Below, one piece after another: positions 55,001 to 63,972 of a stretch of 64,000 bases of DNA; the stretch's first letter is position 1, and each line of letters starts with the position of its first letter. Origin of the DNA: Herbinix hemicellulosilytica (GTDB lineage Bacteria > Bacillota > Clostridia > Lachnospirales > Lachnospiraceae); assembly GCF_002904165.1 (NCBI RefSeq), contig NZ_CVTD020000008.1, forward strand, positions 248,001-312,000. Reading direction: 5' to 3'. A program made the position numbers and the translations under genes. Below the pieces are notes generated by a model, which saw only the letters and a program-made list of their open reading frames with translations, was not told where the DNA came from and searched no databases.

Positions 55001-55558
55001 ATGGTACTACTCTCTAATATTATATCAGTTAATAAATTCATTCTAAAAAAGTATAAGAAGCTTAAGTTAGAAAAAGATTTAATGTGTCTAAAATTAGAAT
55101 TTAATAATAATAGGTTAAGAAAAAAAGATAAAAAGAATATAAAAAAATATGTTAAATGTAATTATAATTTAAAACGTGCGAAAAGTGTTGAAGAAATTAA
55201 GGCAATATATAAAAAATTTTTAAAAGGTTTAGTAGAAAATGATTTAGTAAAAAAAGATTTAGGAGAAAAAGATTTAGAAAAAAAAGATTTAAAAGTATTA
55301 GATATAATGGAGAATATTTTAAAAAGATATAAAGATTATTTGGACACATATAATATCGATAAAACTATAACCTTAGCTTTGGCAATACTTAGTATAGGCT
55401 TGTCGATTATATCAATTCAATTTGATAATCAAAATAAAAATCATAATCAAAATAATATTCAAATTCAAACTATTTACCAAGATCAATTTAATTATCAATA
55501 TCAATTAGATAACCATAAAAAGTTAGATAATCAAAGTCAATGGCGTTCTTCAGGCTAA
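55001..55558 (+). CDS. Unrecognised Lys/Asn-rich protein with one membrane helix
   Basis: A 185-residue frame with AGGGGGAAAAT before the ATG. It is very rich in Lys and Asn and poorer in G+C than its neighbours. A short repeat of the type KDLxx (about residues 76-97), a hydrophobic helix (TLALAILSIGLSIISI, about 126-141) and a Gln/Asn-rich tail follow. The last 5-9 residues (to WRSSG) are encoded by DNA of the neighbouring chemoreceptor remnant read in another frame, so the true C-terminus was probably lost at a junction near 55530. I do not recognise a family. Confidence 0.55.
   Translation: MVLLSNIISVNKFILKKYKKLKLEKDLMCLKLEFNNNRLRKKDKKNIKKYVKCNYNLKRAKSVEEIKAIYKKFLKGLVENDLVKKDLGEKDLEKKDLKVLDIMENILKRYKDYLDTYNIDKTITLALAILSIGLSIISIQFDNQNKNHNQNNIQIQTIYQDQFNYQYQLDNHKKLDNQSQWRSSG
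55226..55294 (+). repeat. 15-bp tandem repeats inside the orphan ORF
   Basis: Units such as GATTTAGTAAAAAAA, GATTTAGGAGAAAAA and GATTTAGAAAAAAAA follow each other from 55241, with a divergent unit before (55226-55240) and a partial one after. They code for a five-residue DLxxK repeat. Confidence 0.85.
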
Positions 55559-57009
55559 TATACAGCTTTCTAAAGTAAGTGATTTTGTTACTGAAATATC
55601 AAATGAAGGTTCAAGTGTCTATGTTTTATCCAGACAAAAGACTGTACTAGCTAATCCTAACATCGATTATGTGCAGAACCAGGAGGATTTCAGTGTTCTG
55701 GAATTTGTCCAAAAAGAACATGACGGTCAAAATTCAAGTATGCGCACAGAAAATATCAGCGGTGAAAAAGTTATTGTCAGTTCCTGTTTGGATGATTTAA
55801 CAGGCTGGTTAATAGTTGTGGAAACTCCTGTTTCAACCGCAATGAAATCTGCCTATAGTTTAATTGGCTTATCTGTAATTATGTTTATAATTGCAATAAT
55901 AGTAGTTATTTTTCTTGGAGGTATTTTTTCAAATAGTTTTACAAAACCCCTTGTCAATTTATCATCTGTTATCAAAACCATATCTGACGGAGAACTGAAA
56001 GATTTTGATATCAGCATAAATAGGGATGATGAAATCGGTCAATTATATAATAGCTTTAAGACTATGACCAAAAATTTAAGGGACCTGGTAGGCAGTATAC
56101 AGACGGTTTCTACATCTTTGGCAGCCCAATCACAGCAATTATTCAGGGCAACTGATGAAAGTACTCAAACCCTGACACAAGTAGTTACAACTATAAATGA
56201 AATGGCTCAGGGTAACAGCGACCAGGCTATGATGCTACAAGGGACAACAGATGCTATTAAGGAAGTTAATAATATTGTTTCAAATGCTACTGAAAAGACT
56301 GTTATTGCGGCGGATAAGGCTAAAGAATCAATAAATTTAGCTATGGCAGGTCAAAAAGCTCTGGAGCGTCAAAGTCAAAAAATTGAAGAAAACAACAAGT
56401 ATACGAATTCTGTCGGAGATTCTATACAGGAACTGGCTGCAATGGCAGATGAGATACATAATATTATAGGAGTAATAAATTTCAGGTCAAACAAACCTTC
56501 TTTCCTTAAATGCATCAATTGAAGCTGCCCGCGCAGGAGAGGCAGGACGCGGTTTTGCTGTTGTTGCGGATGAAATACGAAAGCTGGCAGAACAATCGAG
56601 CAATTCTACAAAAAAGATAGAGGAAATAGTCAATAATATAAACAGTAAAATTGAAGAAACCGTTAAGAATATGAACAAAGTTAAGGACAGTGTTCAGGTA
56701 ATGGAGACATCAGCAGCCGACACTAATGAGAGTTTTGACAAGATTTTTGCTTCTATTACCGAACTTGCCCAAATTGTACGTGATGTTAACGAAGCATTTG
56801 AGGAAATCAGTAACCAGACACAAGAGGTAACAGATCAGGCGGCAAATATTTCCGCTGTAGTTGAACAGGCATCAGACAGCATGGAAGAAATTGCAGCTTC
56901 ATCGGAAGAACAGCTGGCATCTATGGAAACGATTTCTCAGTCTACGGGCCAGTTGGAAAATATGGCTAAAGAACTCCTTGATTATGTAAAGAAATTCAAA
57001 TTAAAATAA
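55533..57009 (+). pseudogene. Chemoreceptor pseudogene (5'-truncated, frameshifted)
   Basis: From about 55533 the DNA encodes GVLQANIQLSKVSDF and continues as a methyl-accepting chemotaxis protein closely similar to the intact one at 58464, but the first ~165 residues (N-terminal helix and most of the sensor) are missing. Near 56481 a 5-nt deletion relative to the paralogue shifts the frame: the first frame stops at 56522, while the other frame goes on ([21 protein letters not shown] onward, given by [15 protein letters not shown]) to a stop at 57009. Membrane helix, HAMP and most of the signalling domain are still readable. It should not yield a working receptor. Confidence 0.9.
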
Positions 57010-57035
57010 TTAAAAATGAAGTTTCAAATTGTAAG

Positions 57036-57075
57036 ATCCTGCATTTATTTTAAATTGATAAATGCAGGATTTTAT
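57036..57075 (+). terminator. Terminator after the chemoreceptor pseudogene
   Basis: ATCCTGCATTTAT (57036-57048) and ATAAATGCAGGAT (57058-57070) form a perfect 13-bp stem followed by TTTTAT. Confidence 0.85.
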
Positions 57076-57241
57076 CATAAAAAAGAAACTTTAAAAAAAC
57101 AACAAGATAAAAATAAAAAGGAATAGCTAGTATCAAAGGTGAGATGTTTCAGCTAAATAATAAAATATTGTTGATATTTTAATTGACACATTCGAACATT
57201 TGTTTTATCATGAAATAAAATATATAAATGAGGTGGATATA

Positions 57242-58066
57242 GTGATAGAGATACCGGAGAGTTATACAATTGCCAAACAATTAAATCAGACAGTTAAGGG
57301 GAAGACAATCAGTTATGTTAAAGCAAACCAATCGCCCCATGCTTTTGCATGGTATTTTGGAAATCCGGAAGATTATAATGATTTACTGTCAGGAAAAACC
57401 GTAGGCTTATCATCTCCGGTCTCTGGATTGATAGAAATAGAAATAGAGGACTGCCGTTTGGTTTTTGGCGACGGTGCTGCAGTCCGCTACTATGATGATT
57501 TAAAAAAGGTACCTAAAAAACATCAATTATACGTTGAATTTGATGATTCTACTGCTATAGTTTGTACGGTTCAGATGTATGGCGGTATGTGGGCATTCCG
57601 GGATGGTGAGTTTAAAAACTTGTATTATCTTGGAGCCAAAGAAAAACCATCACCGCTTTCTGAAAAATTTGATAAGGAATATTTCCGGTCATTAAGGACC
57701 GAAGATACAAAGAAGTTATCAGCCAAAGCTTTTCTGGCAACCCAGCAGCGTATACCCGGATTGGGAAACGGAGTATTGCAGGACATTCTATATCTGTCAG
57801 GAATACATCCCAAGAGAAAAATGTTTGATATTTCTGATGAGGAATACGACAGGCTATTTGAATCTATTAAAGATACCCTGAGAAAAATGGCTGACCTTGG
57901 TGGAAGGGATACAGAGAAAGATTTATTCGGCAATCCGGGTGGTTATAAAACCTATCTGAGCAAGAAGACTTTAATGACTCCCTGTGTGAAATGTGGACAT
58001 GAATTGCACAAGGAAAGTTTTATGGGTGGAACCATTTATTATTGCGAATATTGTCAGGTATTATAA
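57242..58066 (+). CDS. Nei/Fpg-like DNA glycosylase homologue without the N-terminal proline
   Basis: A 274-residue protein with the Fpg/Nei layout: N-terminal beta-sandwich, a helix-two-turn-helix (QQRIPGLGNGVLQDILYLSG) and a C-terminal zinc finger (CVKCGHELHKESF and YYCEYCQ). The start is GTG at 57242, with GAGGTGGATATA upstream, giving (M)IEIPESYTI. Active Fpg/Nei enzymes begin MPE, with Pro2 as the nucleophile and Glu3; here Ile replaces the proline while Glu is kept. The protein may bind damaged DNA without standard lyase activity, or use another residue. Such variants are, to my recollection, frequent in Clostridia. Confidence 0.82.
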   Translation: MIEIPESYTIAKQLNQTVKGKTISYVKANQSPHAFAWYFGNPEDYNDLLSGKTVGLSSPVSGLIEIEIEDCRLVFGDGAAVRYYDDLKKVPKKHQLYVEFDDSTAIVCTVQMYGGMWAFRDGEFKNLYYLGAKEKPSPLSEKFDKEYFRSLRTEDTKKLSAKAFLATQQRIPGLGNGVLQDILYLSGIHPKRKMFDISDEEYDRLFESIKDTLRKMADLGGRDTEKDLFGNPGGYKTYLSKKTLMTPCVKCGHELHKESFMGGTIYYCEYCQVL

Positions 58067-58077
58067 CAGATATTTAT

Positions 58078-58123
58078 ATCCTCCAAAAGTCACAACATAA
58101 GAGTGATAATTGGAGGATTTTTA
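58078..58123 (+). terminator. Terminator after the Nei-like gene
   Basis: ATCCTCCA (58078-58085) and TGGAGGAT (58111-58118), with an inner TCAC/GTGA stem, followed by TTTTTAG. Confidence 0.8.
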
Positions 58124-58232
58124 GATCTTATTTATAAAATTAAATACATTTTAATATTTATCTTGATTTTTTTTAAAATAAGTCATAGAATATAGAACAA
58201 TATAGTACACAAAATGTGAATTTATGGGACAT

Positions 58233-58352
58233 TGCGACAAAGGCAAACTTAGCGAAAGCTAGGGACGCAAAGCTATGGGCCTTCCAGATTATGCTGATGG
58301 CTGCCAGGCTGCCCAATTCCGCTATAACTATGTCGCATAAGCGACTTTTTTT
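58233..58352 (+). ncRNA. c-di-GMP-I (GEMM) riboswitch with terminator
   Basis: The aptamer core shows AAAGGCAAAC, the tetraloop hairpin TTAGCGAAAGCTAGG, the conserved GGACGCAAAGC, and the second arm ending GGCTGCCAGGCTGCC (about 58238-58313). TGCGACA (58233-58239) can close the structure with TGTCGCA (58331-58337). The same GTCGC (58332-58336) can instead pair with GCGAC (58341-58345) before seven T, a terminator. Ligand-stabilised closure would thus prevent termination: an ON switch for the chemoreceptor 112 nt downstream. Confidence 0.9.
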
Positions 58353-58463
58353 ATTTTATTAACTATGCAATTACTGTTGGGGTTACAGTTACATAAATAT
58401 CTTTTTTATGTATTGTGACATCTTGCAGACAGTTGGGCTAAATTTATTAAAGGAGGGATATAA

Positions 58464-60425
58464 TTGAAGCTCAGGACGAAGCTTTTATCATTTTTCTTGG
58501 CTATTAGTCTTATTCCGTTACTGATACTGTCTACAGTATCACTTTCTTCTTTTGTTTCAAAATCACAAAAAGATACATACGAGAAAAATGAGTACAAATT
58601 GAAAATAGCAGAAGCTGAAATTAACTGGATGCTGGAGGAGAGCTTCAATATACTTTATACTATTTCAAATCAGCCGTCAGTCCGGAATTTTGATGTTACA
58701 AATGTGAAAAAGATTCTTAGAGAAGTTATTGCAATAAATCCCAATATTGTAATTGCTCTTGACAATATCAAAGGAGATCAGGTTGTAAAAAGCAATGATG
58801 ATGAACTGACGAATGTAAGTGACAGGGATTTCTTTCAGCAGGCTATAAATGGAACAGAGAAATATATATCGGATGTAATACAGGCAAGAACTACGGGACA
58901 ATCGATGATTGTTATATCAACCCCTGTCCGCGACTTGGGTGATAAAATAGTAGGAGTCCTTCAGGCAAATATTTATCTTTCTGTAATTAATGATCTTATT
59001 ACGGAGCTATCACAGGACGGTTCAAGTGTTTACGTTCTTTCGAAAGAGGGTAAAGTCCTTGCCCATCCTGTAACCGAATATGTTCAAAATCAGGAAGATT
59101 TCAGCGGTTTGGATTTTGTTAAGGCAGGGCTTGAAGGACAGACAGCAACTTCGAATACAAAAAATATTACCGGAGAAAAAGTAATTGTAAGCTATAACTT
59201 AAATGAAACAACCGGGTGGCTAATTGTTGTTGAAACACCGGTTAAGACTGCGATGCAGACAGCTTACAGGCTTCTTAATTTATTTATTGTTATGTTTGTT
59301 GTTGCGGTCATAGTTGTTACTATTTTAAGCAGGTTCATTTCGAAAACTTTATCCAAGCCATTGGTTGAATTATCAGCTGTAGTTAAATCAATCGCTGACG
59401 GAGACTTAAAAGATTATGATATAAAAATTAAATCAAAAGATGAAATAGGACAATTATATCATGGTTTTAAAACTATGACTCAGAATTTAAGAAATCTTGT
59501 AGGAAATATCCAAAATGTTTCCACATCGTTAGCAGCCCAGTCACAGCAATTATTCAGGGCTACCGATGAATCCACCCAAACCTTGACTCAAGTCGTTACA
59601 ACCATAAACGAAATGGCTCAGGGCAACAGCGACCAGGCTTTGATGGTTCAGGGGACGACAGATGCAATTAAGGCCGTTAATGATATAGTTTCAAAAGCTA
59701 CGGTTAAGACGTCAGTTGCGGCAGACAAGGCTTCAGAATCCATAGATTTGGCTGTGGCAGGACAGAAGGCATTGGAGCGTCAAAGTCAAAAGATAGAAGA
59801 AAACAATAAATATACCAGTTCTGTCGGAGAATCGATACAGGAACTTGCGGCTATGGCAGATGAAATTCGCAATATTGTGGGTGTGATTGACCAGATTACA
59901 GGTCAGACCAACCTACTCTCCTTAAATGCATCTATTGAAGCAGCCCGTGCTGGGGAAGCAGGGCGCGGATTTGCGGTTGTTGCGGAAGAAATAAGAAAGC
60001 TTGCGGAGCAATCCAGTAATTCTACTAAGAAGATAGAGAATATAGTAAATAATATAAACAGCAAAATTGAAGAAACAGTCCATAATATGAACAAGGTTAA
60101 AGAAAGTGTTCAGGTTATGGAAATGTCGGCAGCAGATACAAATGATAGCTTTGACAAGATATTTTCTTCAATTACCGAACTGGCTCAAATTGTACGTGAT
60201 GTAAACGATGCGTTTGAAGAAATCAATAACAAGACTCAGGAAGTGGCAGATCAGGCGACGAATATTTCAGCTGTGGTTGAAGAAGCTGCTGCAAGTATGG
60301 AGGAAATTTCAGCTTCTTCAGAAGAACAGTTGGCCTCAATGGAAACAATTGCTCAATCATCCGGACAATTAGAAAATATGGCTAAAGAACTCCTTTCACA
60401 GGTAAAAAGATTTAAGATACAATAA
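58464..60425 (+). CDS. Methyl-accepting chemotaxis protein with Cache sensor
   Basis: A 653-residue transmembrane chemoreceptor: first helix (residues 7-29, [21 protein letters not shown]), an extracellular dCache-type sensor (about 35-270), second helix (about 278-298, [19 protein letters not shown]), HAMP (about 300-352), and a cytoplasmic coiled coil with the conserved tip [20 protein letters not shown]. It signals to CheA. The start is TTG at 58464, with AAAGGAGGGATATAA just upstream. It is controlled by the c-di-GMP riboswitch. A broken, very similar copy lies at 55533-57009. Confidence 0.95.
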   Translation: MKLRTKLLSFFLAISLIPLLILSTVSLSSFVSKSQKDTYEKNEYKLKIAEAEINWMLEESFNILYTISNQPSVRNFDVTNVKKILREVIAINPNIVIALDNIKGDQVVKSNDDELTNVSDRDFFQQAINGTEKYISDVIQARTTGQSMIVISTPVRDLGDKIVGVLQANIYLSVINDLITELSQDGSSVYVLSKEGKVLAHPVTEYVQNQEDFSGLDFVKAGLEGQTATSNTKNITGEKVIVSYNLNETTGWLIVVETPVKTAMQTAYRLLNLFIVMFVVAVIVVTILSRFISKTLSKPLVELSAVVKSIADGDLKDYDIKIKSKDEIGQLYHGFKTMTQNLRNLVGNIQNVSTSLAAQSQQLFRATDESTQTLTQVVTTINEMAQGNSDQALMVQGTTDAIKAVNDIVSKATVKTSVAADKASESIDLAVAGQKALERQSQKIEENNKYTSSVGESIQELAAMADEIRNIVGVIDQITGQTNLLSLNASIEAARAGEAGRGFAVVAEEIRKLAEQSSNSTKKIENIVNNINSKIEETVHNMNKVKESVQVMEMSAADTNDSFDKIFSSITELAQIVRDVNDAFEEINNKTQEVADQATNISAVVEEAAASMEEISASSEEQLASMETIAQSSGQLENMAKELLSQVKRFKIQ

Positions 60426-60501
60426 ATGATTTTAACTTATGATTATATTTAATATCTATTTGTAATAAGTCTAATACCGATAAAATATAAAAGATTAAAA
60501 G

Positions 60502-60548
60502 TACCTCTCGGTGCTAAATATTAACTGTCACCGGGAGGTATTGTTTTT
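60502..60548 (+). terminator. Terminator of the chemoreceptor gene
   Basis: TACCTCTCGGTG (60502-60513) and CACCGGGAGGTA (60529-60540) pair over 12 positions with one G-T, followed by TTGTTTTT. Confidence 0.85.
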
Positions 60549-60763
60549 ATGAACAAAAATATCAAGGCTTTGAATAAATTGGATTAACACAGCCTGATAT
60601 ATCGACAAATTTTACATAAATAAAATTATATAAATATAAATGTCTAAACAATGCGAGAAGGAAATTGAAAGACTTTGATTATGGCACAATTGCAAAATTA
60701 TATAACTAAACAGTCGAATTAAAATGACGATGAAACATTTTAAAGAAAGAAGGTAAAGTATAA

Positions 60764-61207
60764 ATGGTACGTTTAGAAATTGTCTCTGAAAATACTTTTT
60801 TTCCTGTTTTAAAGCTGAAAGTTAGAACAGAGCAGGAAGAATTTGTGTCATCTAATTTAATATCCCTTGCACAAGCCTGGCTGTATTATGATAAAGCTAA
60901 GCCCTATGCCATAATGGATGATGATACTGTTGTCGGTTTTCTGATGTTTGATTGGGATGAAGAAGAACGGACGGTTGGTATTTGGAGGTTTATGATAGGT
61001 GCGGATTATCAAGGAAAAGGATATGGCCGTGCGGCTCTTACTCAAGCTATAAATATGATTCGTGATACCGGAAAATTTGATACGGTCTATTTGGGGTATG
61101 TACCCGGTAATGAAGTTGCCGAAAAATTATATTATTCACTAGGATTTAAAGACAGCAATGAGAGAGATGGAGATGAAATTATATTAAAATTATCATTAAC
61201 GGATTAG
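60764..61207 (+). CDS. GNAT acetyltransferase, diamine/spermidine type
   Basis: A 147-residue GNAT protein resembling the Firmicute diamine/spermidine acetyltransferases (BltD/PaiA/SpeG-like): AQAWLYYDKAKPYAIMDDDTVVGFLMFD, given by VVGFLMFDWDEEERT; then FMIGADYQGKGYGRAALTQAI with the acetyl-CoA loop, and the C-terminal LYYSLGFKDSNERDGDE. The substrate is inferred. GAAAGAAGGTAAAGTATAA precedes the ATG. Confidence 0.85.
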   Translation: MVRLEIVSENTFFPVLKLKVRTEQEEFVSSNLISLAQAWLYYDKAKPYAIMDDDTVVGFLMFDWDEEERTVGIWRFMIGADYQGKGYGRAALTQAINMIRDTGKFDTVYLGYVPGNEVAEKLYYSLGFKDSNERDGDEIILKLSLTD

Positions 61208-61241
61208 CCACAGGCAGCAATGACAAATAAAAAAATATAAA

Positions 61242-61263
61242 ATGGGGCTTTTAAAAGCCCCAT
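61242..61263. terminator. Convergent terminator
   Basis: ATGGGGCTTTTAAAAGCCCCAT is a perfect palindrome between two converging genes, with A-rich and ATATAATTTT flanks. Confidence 0.8.
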
Positions 61264-61275
61264 ATAATTTTAATA

Positions 61276-62493
61276 CTAAACGATTTGGAAAATATAAAAT
61301 TTTAAATAATTGGTCTCAGGGACATTCCATAAAATTGGATGGTCCTTGCTTTGCTGCCGTGCCTCGATTTGAAGTAAGCCGACACCGGCTTCTTTGGCAG
61401 CTTTATTTAAGGTATGCTTAAATAATTCCTCGTTCATAAAATGGGAACAGGAACAGGTTGCCAGATATCCTCCTCGTGGCAGCAGTCTCATGGCCGTTTT
61501 ATTGATTTCAAGATACCCCTTGGCGGCATTTTTGATGGTATCTCTTGATTTGGTAAAAGCCGGCGGGTCCAGGATAATAAAATCATAAACCCTTGGTTTT
61601 TCCAGTAACTCTTTGAGATAATCAAAGACATCCGCAGTCACAAATTCTATATTTTCAATATTATTGTTTTTGGCGTTTAAAGCAGCCATGTCAATAGCAG
61701 TTTGGGAGATATCAACCGCAGTTACTTTCTTTGCACCGCCTTTGGCGGCATTTAAGGCAAAGGACCCGGTATGGGTAAAACAGTCCAGTACGGTTTTTCC
61801 TTTTGCTATATCCTGTATGGCTTTGCGGTTATATTTCTGGTCCAGGAAAAAACCTGTTTTTTGTCCGTTTTCAATATCTACATTATAAGTAATACCGTTT
61901 TCTGTGATGGTAGTCAAACATGATTCGATATGTGGCAGGCCTTCATACCAGCCTTTAAATTGCTGCAGTCCTTCCAATTCCCTTATTTTTACGTCATTTC
62001 TGAAATAATAACCGTCAATAACCTGCCCGTCTTCTCTTAAAATCTCATCCAGCAGGTGAATCAGCATATCTATTCTTTTTTCAATTCCTAATGACAACAC
62101 CTGAATTACAATCAGATTGTTGAAACGATCAACGGTCAGACCGGGAAAACGGTCGGCTTCACCGAAAATCAGTCTGCAGTTGTTGATATCTTCCTGCATA
62201 ACCGTTTTTCTATAACTATAGGCATGCTGCAATCTTCTTTTGAAAAAAGCTTCATCAAATTTGTCGTTAGCATTTGTTGAAATTATTCTGACTCCGATTT
62301 TAGAAAAGGTATTTATAAAGCCTGTCCCCAAATAAGAACCTTTTGGAGAGAATACATCGACCAGATCTCCGTTTTCAAAACTGCCGTTATATTCTGTAAT
62401 TTCTTCAGTATAGACCCATGGGTGGCCGCTCTGCAGTGAAAGTGCAGCTTTCTTTGTGACGCGCACCGACGGGAAATTTCGTTGTATTTTCAT
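61276..62493 (-). CDS. RlmI-type class I rRNA methyltransferase
   Basis: A 405-residue protein: an N-terminal PUA domain (LQSGHPWVYTEEI, GDLVDVFSPKGSYLGTGFI), a middle EEHEE-like segment and a SAM-dependent Rossmann methyltransferase (TVLDCFTHTGSFALNAAKGG, VDISQTAIDMAALNAK, DFIILDPPAFTKS, ATCSCSHFM). The motif set matches RlmI/YwbD enzymes that methylate C5 of a cytosine in 23S rRNA. The start at 62493 is the only good ATG; the site is modest (TTAAGGATG region). Confidence 0.92.
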   Translation of the reverse strand: MKIQRNFPSVRVTKKAALSLQSGHPWVYTEEITEYNGSFENGDLVDVFSPKGSYLGTGFINTFSKIGVRIISTNANDKFDEAFFKRRLQHAYSYRKTVMQEDINNCRLIFGEADRFPGLTVDRFNNLIVIQVLSLGIEKRIDMLIHLLDEILREDGQVIDGYYFRNDVKIRELEGLQQFKGWYEGLPHIESCLTTITENGITYNVDIENGQKTGFFLDQKYNRKAIQDIAKGKTVLDCFTHTGSFALNAAKGGAKKVTAVDISQTAIDMAALNAKNNNIENIEFVTADVFDYLKELLEKPRVYDFIILDPPAFTKSRDTIKNAAKGYLEINKTAMRLLPRGGYLATCSCSHFMNEELFKHTLNKAAKEAGVGLLQIEARQQSKDHPILWNVPETNYLKFYIFQIV

Positions 62494-62683
62494 CCTTAAT
62501 CACCATTTACTATTTAATCAAAAACAGTGAAAAAAGGCAACAAAAATTAAAGTTATTTCCCGTTTTTGAAATAATACAGAAAATTATAAAAAGTTTTATT
62601 GCGAAATCAATATAATTTTCGGATATTATAAAGAAAGTATTGGTAATAAAAAATTTTTTAAACGTTTTCCCCAATTTTTTTTA

Positions 62684-62930
62684 TTGAAAATATTCTAAAT
62701 TGATATAAAATATACTTAAAACAAGTTGTTATTTTGGAGCAAAGTTATAAAATTTAATATTTTGTTGAATTTTTTTTATTTTAATTTATAATGAAATATG
62801 AACTGGAATCATTTTCTAGTTAAATAGTATTAATATCAAGGATGACTTAAAGGATATTGAATATTAAATTGCGGCTGAAATATTAAAATCTGAATATTAA
62901 GAGCAATTAGATTAAATCTGATTGCTTTTA
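62684..62930 (+). other. AT-rich 473-nt gap with promoter and hairpin, no gene
   Basis: Between 62494 and 62966 no coding region is supported. TTGAAA (62684-62689) and TAAAAT (62706-62711), 16 nt apart, could be a promoter. GCAATTAGAT (62903-62912) pairs with ATCTGATTGC (62916-62925, one G-T) before TTTTATA, a terminator-like hairpin 36 nt before the next gene. A ~200-nt transcript or an attenuated leader is possible. Confidence 0.35.
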
Positions 62931-62966
62931 TACTTTTTATAATTATTTAACCTGGGAGGAAGCGAA

Positions 62967-63620
62967 ATGAGATTTTTATTTTGCAATATTGTATGGCTTG
63001 ATTATTACAAAGGTATTTATGAAGGGGTAGATGTGCCTGTCGGCGGCGGTGATATATATAAACAGACAGGAGATGTCCATGAGAAGTATAATTTTGAGGC
63101 TGTTGAAATATATGGAGAAACAGAACGATATTGTCTGGGTTATGTTGCAACAAAAGCTACAAAAACTCAAAATCAGTTACATATAGAAAAAATAAGCGGA
63201 TGTGAAGAATATCATAATCATGACTATGTAGATGATGTAACTGTCATTTACTGCGCAAAACACCCTGCGCATAATTTTATTACAGTAGTAGGGTGGTATA
63301 AGCATGCAACTGTTTACAGATACTATCAGCAGATGGAATTTCCTTCTAATGTCCCCGGTGATGACAGCGTATATATACAATACTATAATGCTATAGCAAG
63401 AGCAAATGATTGTGTCTTACTTCCGCGGAGGGAAAGAAGCCTGTATAACAAATGGAACGTTCCAAAAAGAACGTCCGGTGCGGCTTTCGGGTTCGGACAG
63501 TCAAATATTTGGTTTGCCACAGAAGAAAATGACCTGTTAAAAAAATATCTTGAAAAATTAAAAAATCAGATAGAAGAATATGACGGTGAAAATTGGCTCT
63601 ATAAATATCCGGAGATATAA
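62967..63620 (+). CDS. Unrecognised 217-residue protein
   Basis: A complete frame with TGGGAGGAAGCGAA before the ATG and a terminator after it, so it is a real gene. Marks are MRFLFCNIVWLDYYKGI, GGGDIYKQTGDVHEKYNF, VVGWYKHATVYRYYQQMEF, ANDCVLLPRRERS and FGFGQSNIWFATEE, then a charged helical end. It is soluble and aromatic-rich. I have the impression of a domain that also occurs as the N-terminal part of larger, nuclease-type defence proteins, but cannot name it. No partner gene is adjacent. Confidence 0.7.
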   Translation: MRFLFCNIVWLDYYKGIYEGVDVPVGGGDIYKQTGDVHEKYNFEAVEIYGETERYCLGYVATKATKTQNQLHIEKISGCEEYHNHDYVDDVTVIYCAKHPAHNFITVVGWYKHATVYRYYQQMEFPSNVPGDDSVYIQYYNAIARANDCVLLPRRERSLYNKWNVPKRTSGAAFGFGQSNIWFATEENDLLKKYLEKLKNQIEEYDGENWLYKYPEI

Positions 63621-63635
63621 TAGATATAAAATTTG

Positions 63636-63676
63636 AAGATCCTACACTGCCAACAGCACTTGTAGGGTCTTTTTTA
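63636..63676 (+). terminator. Terminator of the 217-residue gene
   Basis: AAGATCCTACA (63636-63646) and TGTAGGGTCTT (63661-63671) pair with one G-T, followed by TTTTTTAT. Confidence 0.85.
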
Positions 63677-63894
63677 TAAGTACATTAAGTATTAACATGC
63701 AAAATTAAAGACACAGTATAAATTATATGTTTTTAAATGCGACTTTTTTATATTTGATATTAAAATTTTTATTTATTGTTTAGGTGAGAATCGGCGTATT
63801 ATTTATAGATACAATAGAAGAAAGTGTGAAAGGATATTATATACTTGACGGATTATAAGTCCAAGCCCAATTTCTATTTTCTTAAGAAGGGGTA

Positions 63895-63923
63895 TTGAAA
63901 TACATATATTCTAATGATATACT
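63895..63923 (+). promoter_or_regulatory. Promoter at the right end of the window
   Basis: TTGAAA (63895-63900) and TATACT (63918-63923) are 17 nt apart. The region 63677-63894 is AT-rich and holds no gene that I can support. Confidence 0.6.
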
Positions 63924-63972
63924 ACCATTCATCTATGATTAATATGACAAAGAAGGATGTTTTTAGATACAT

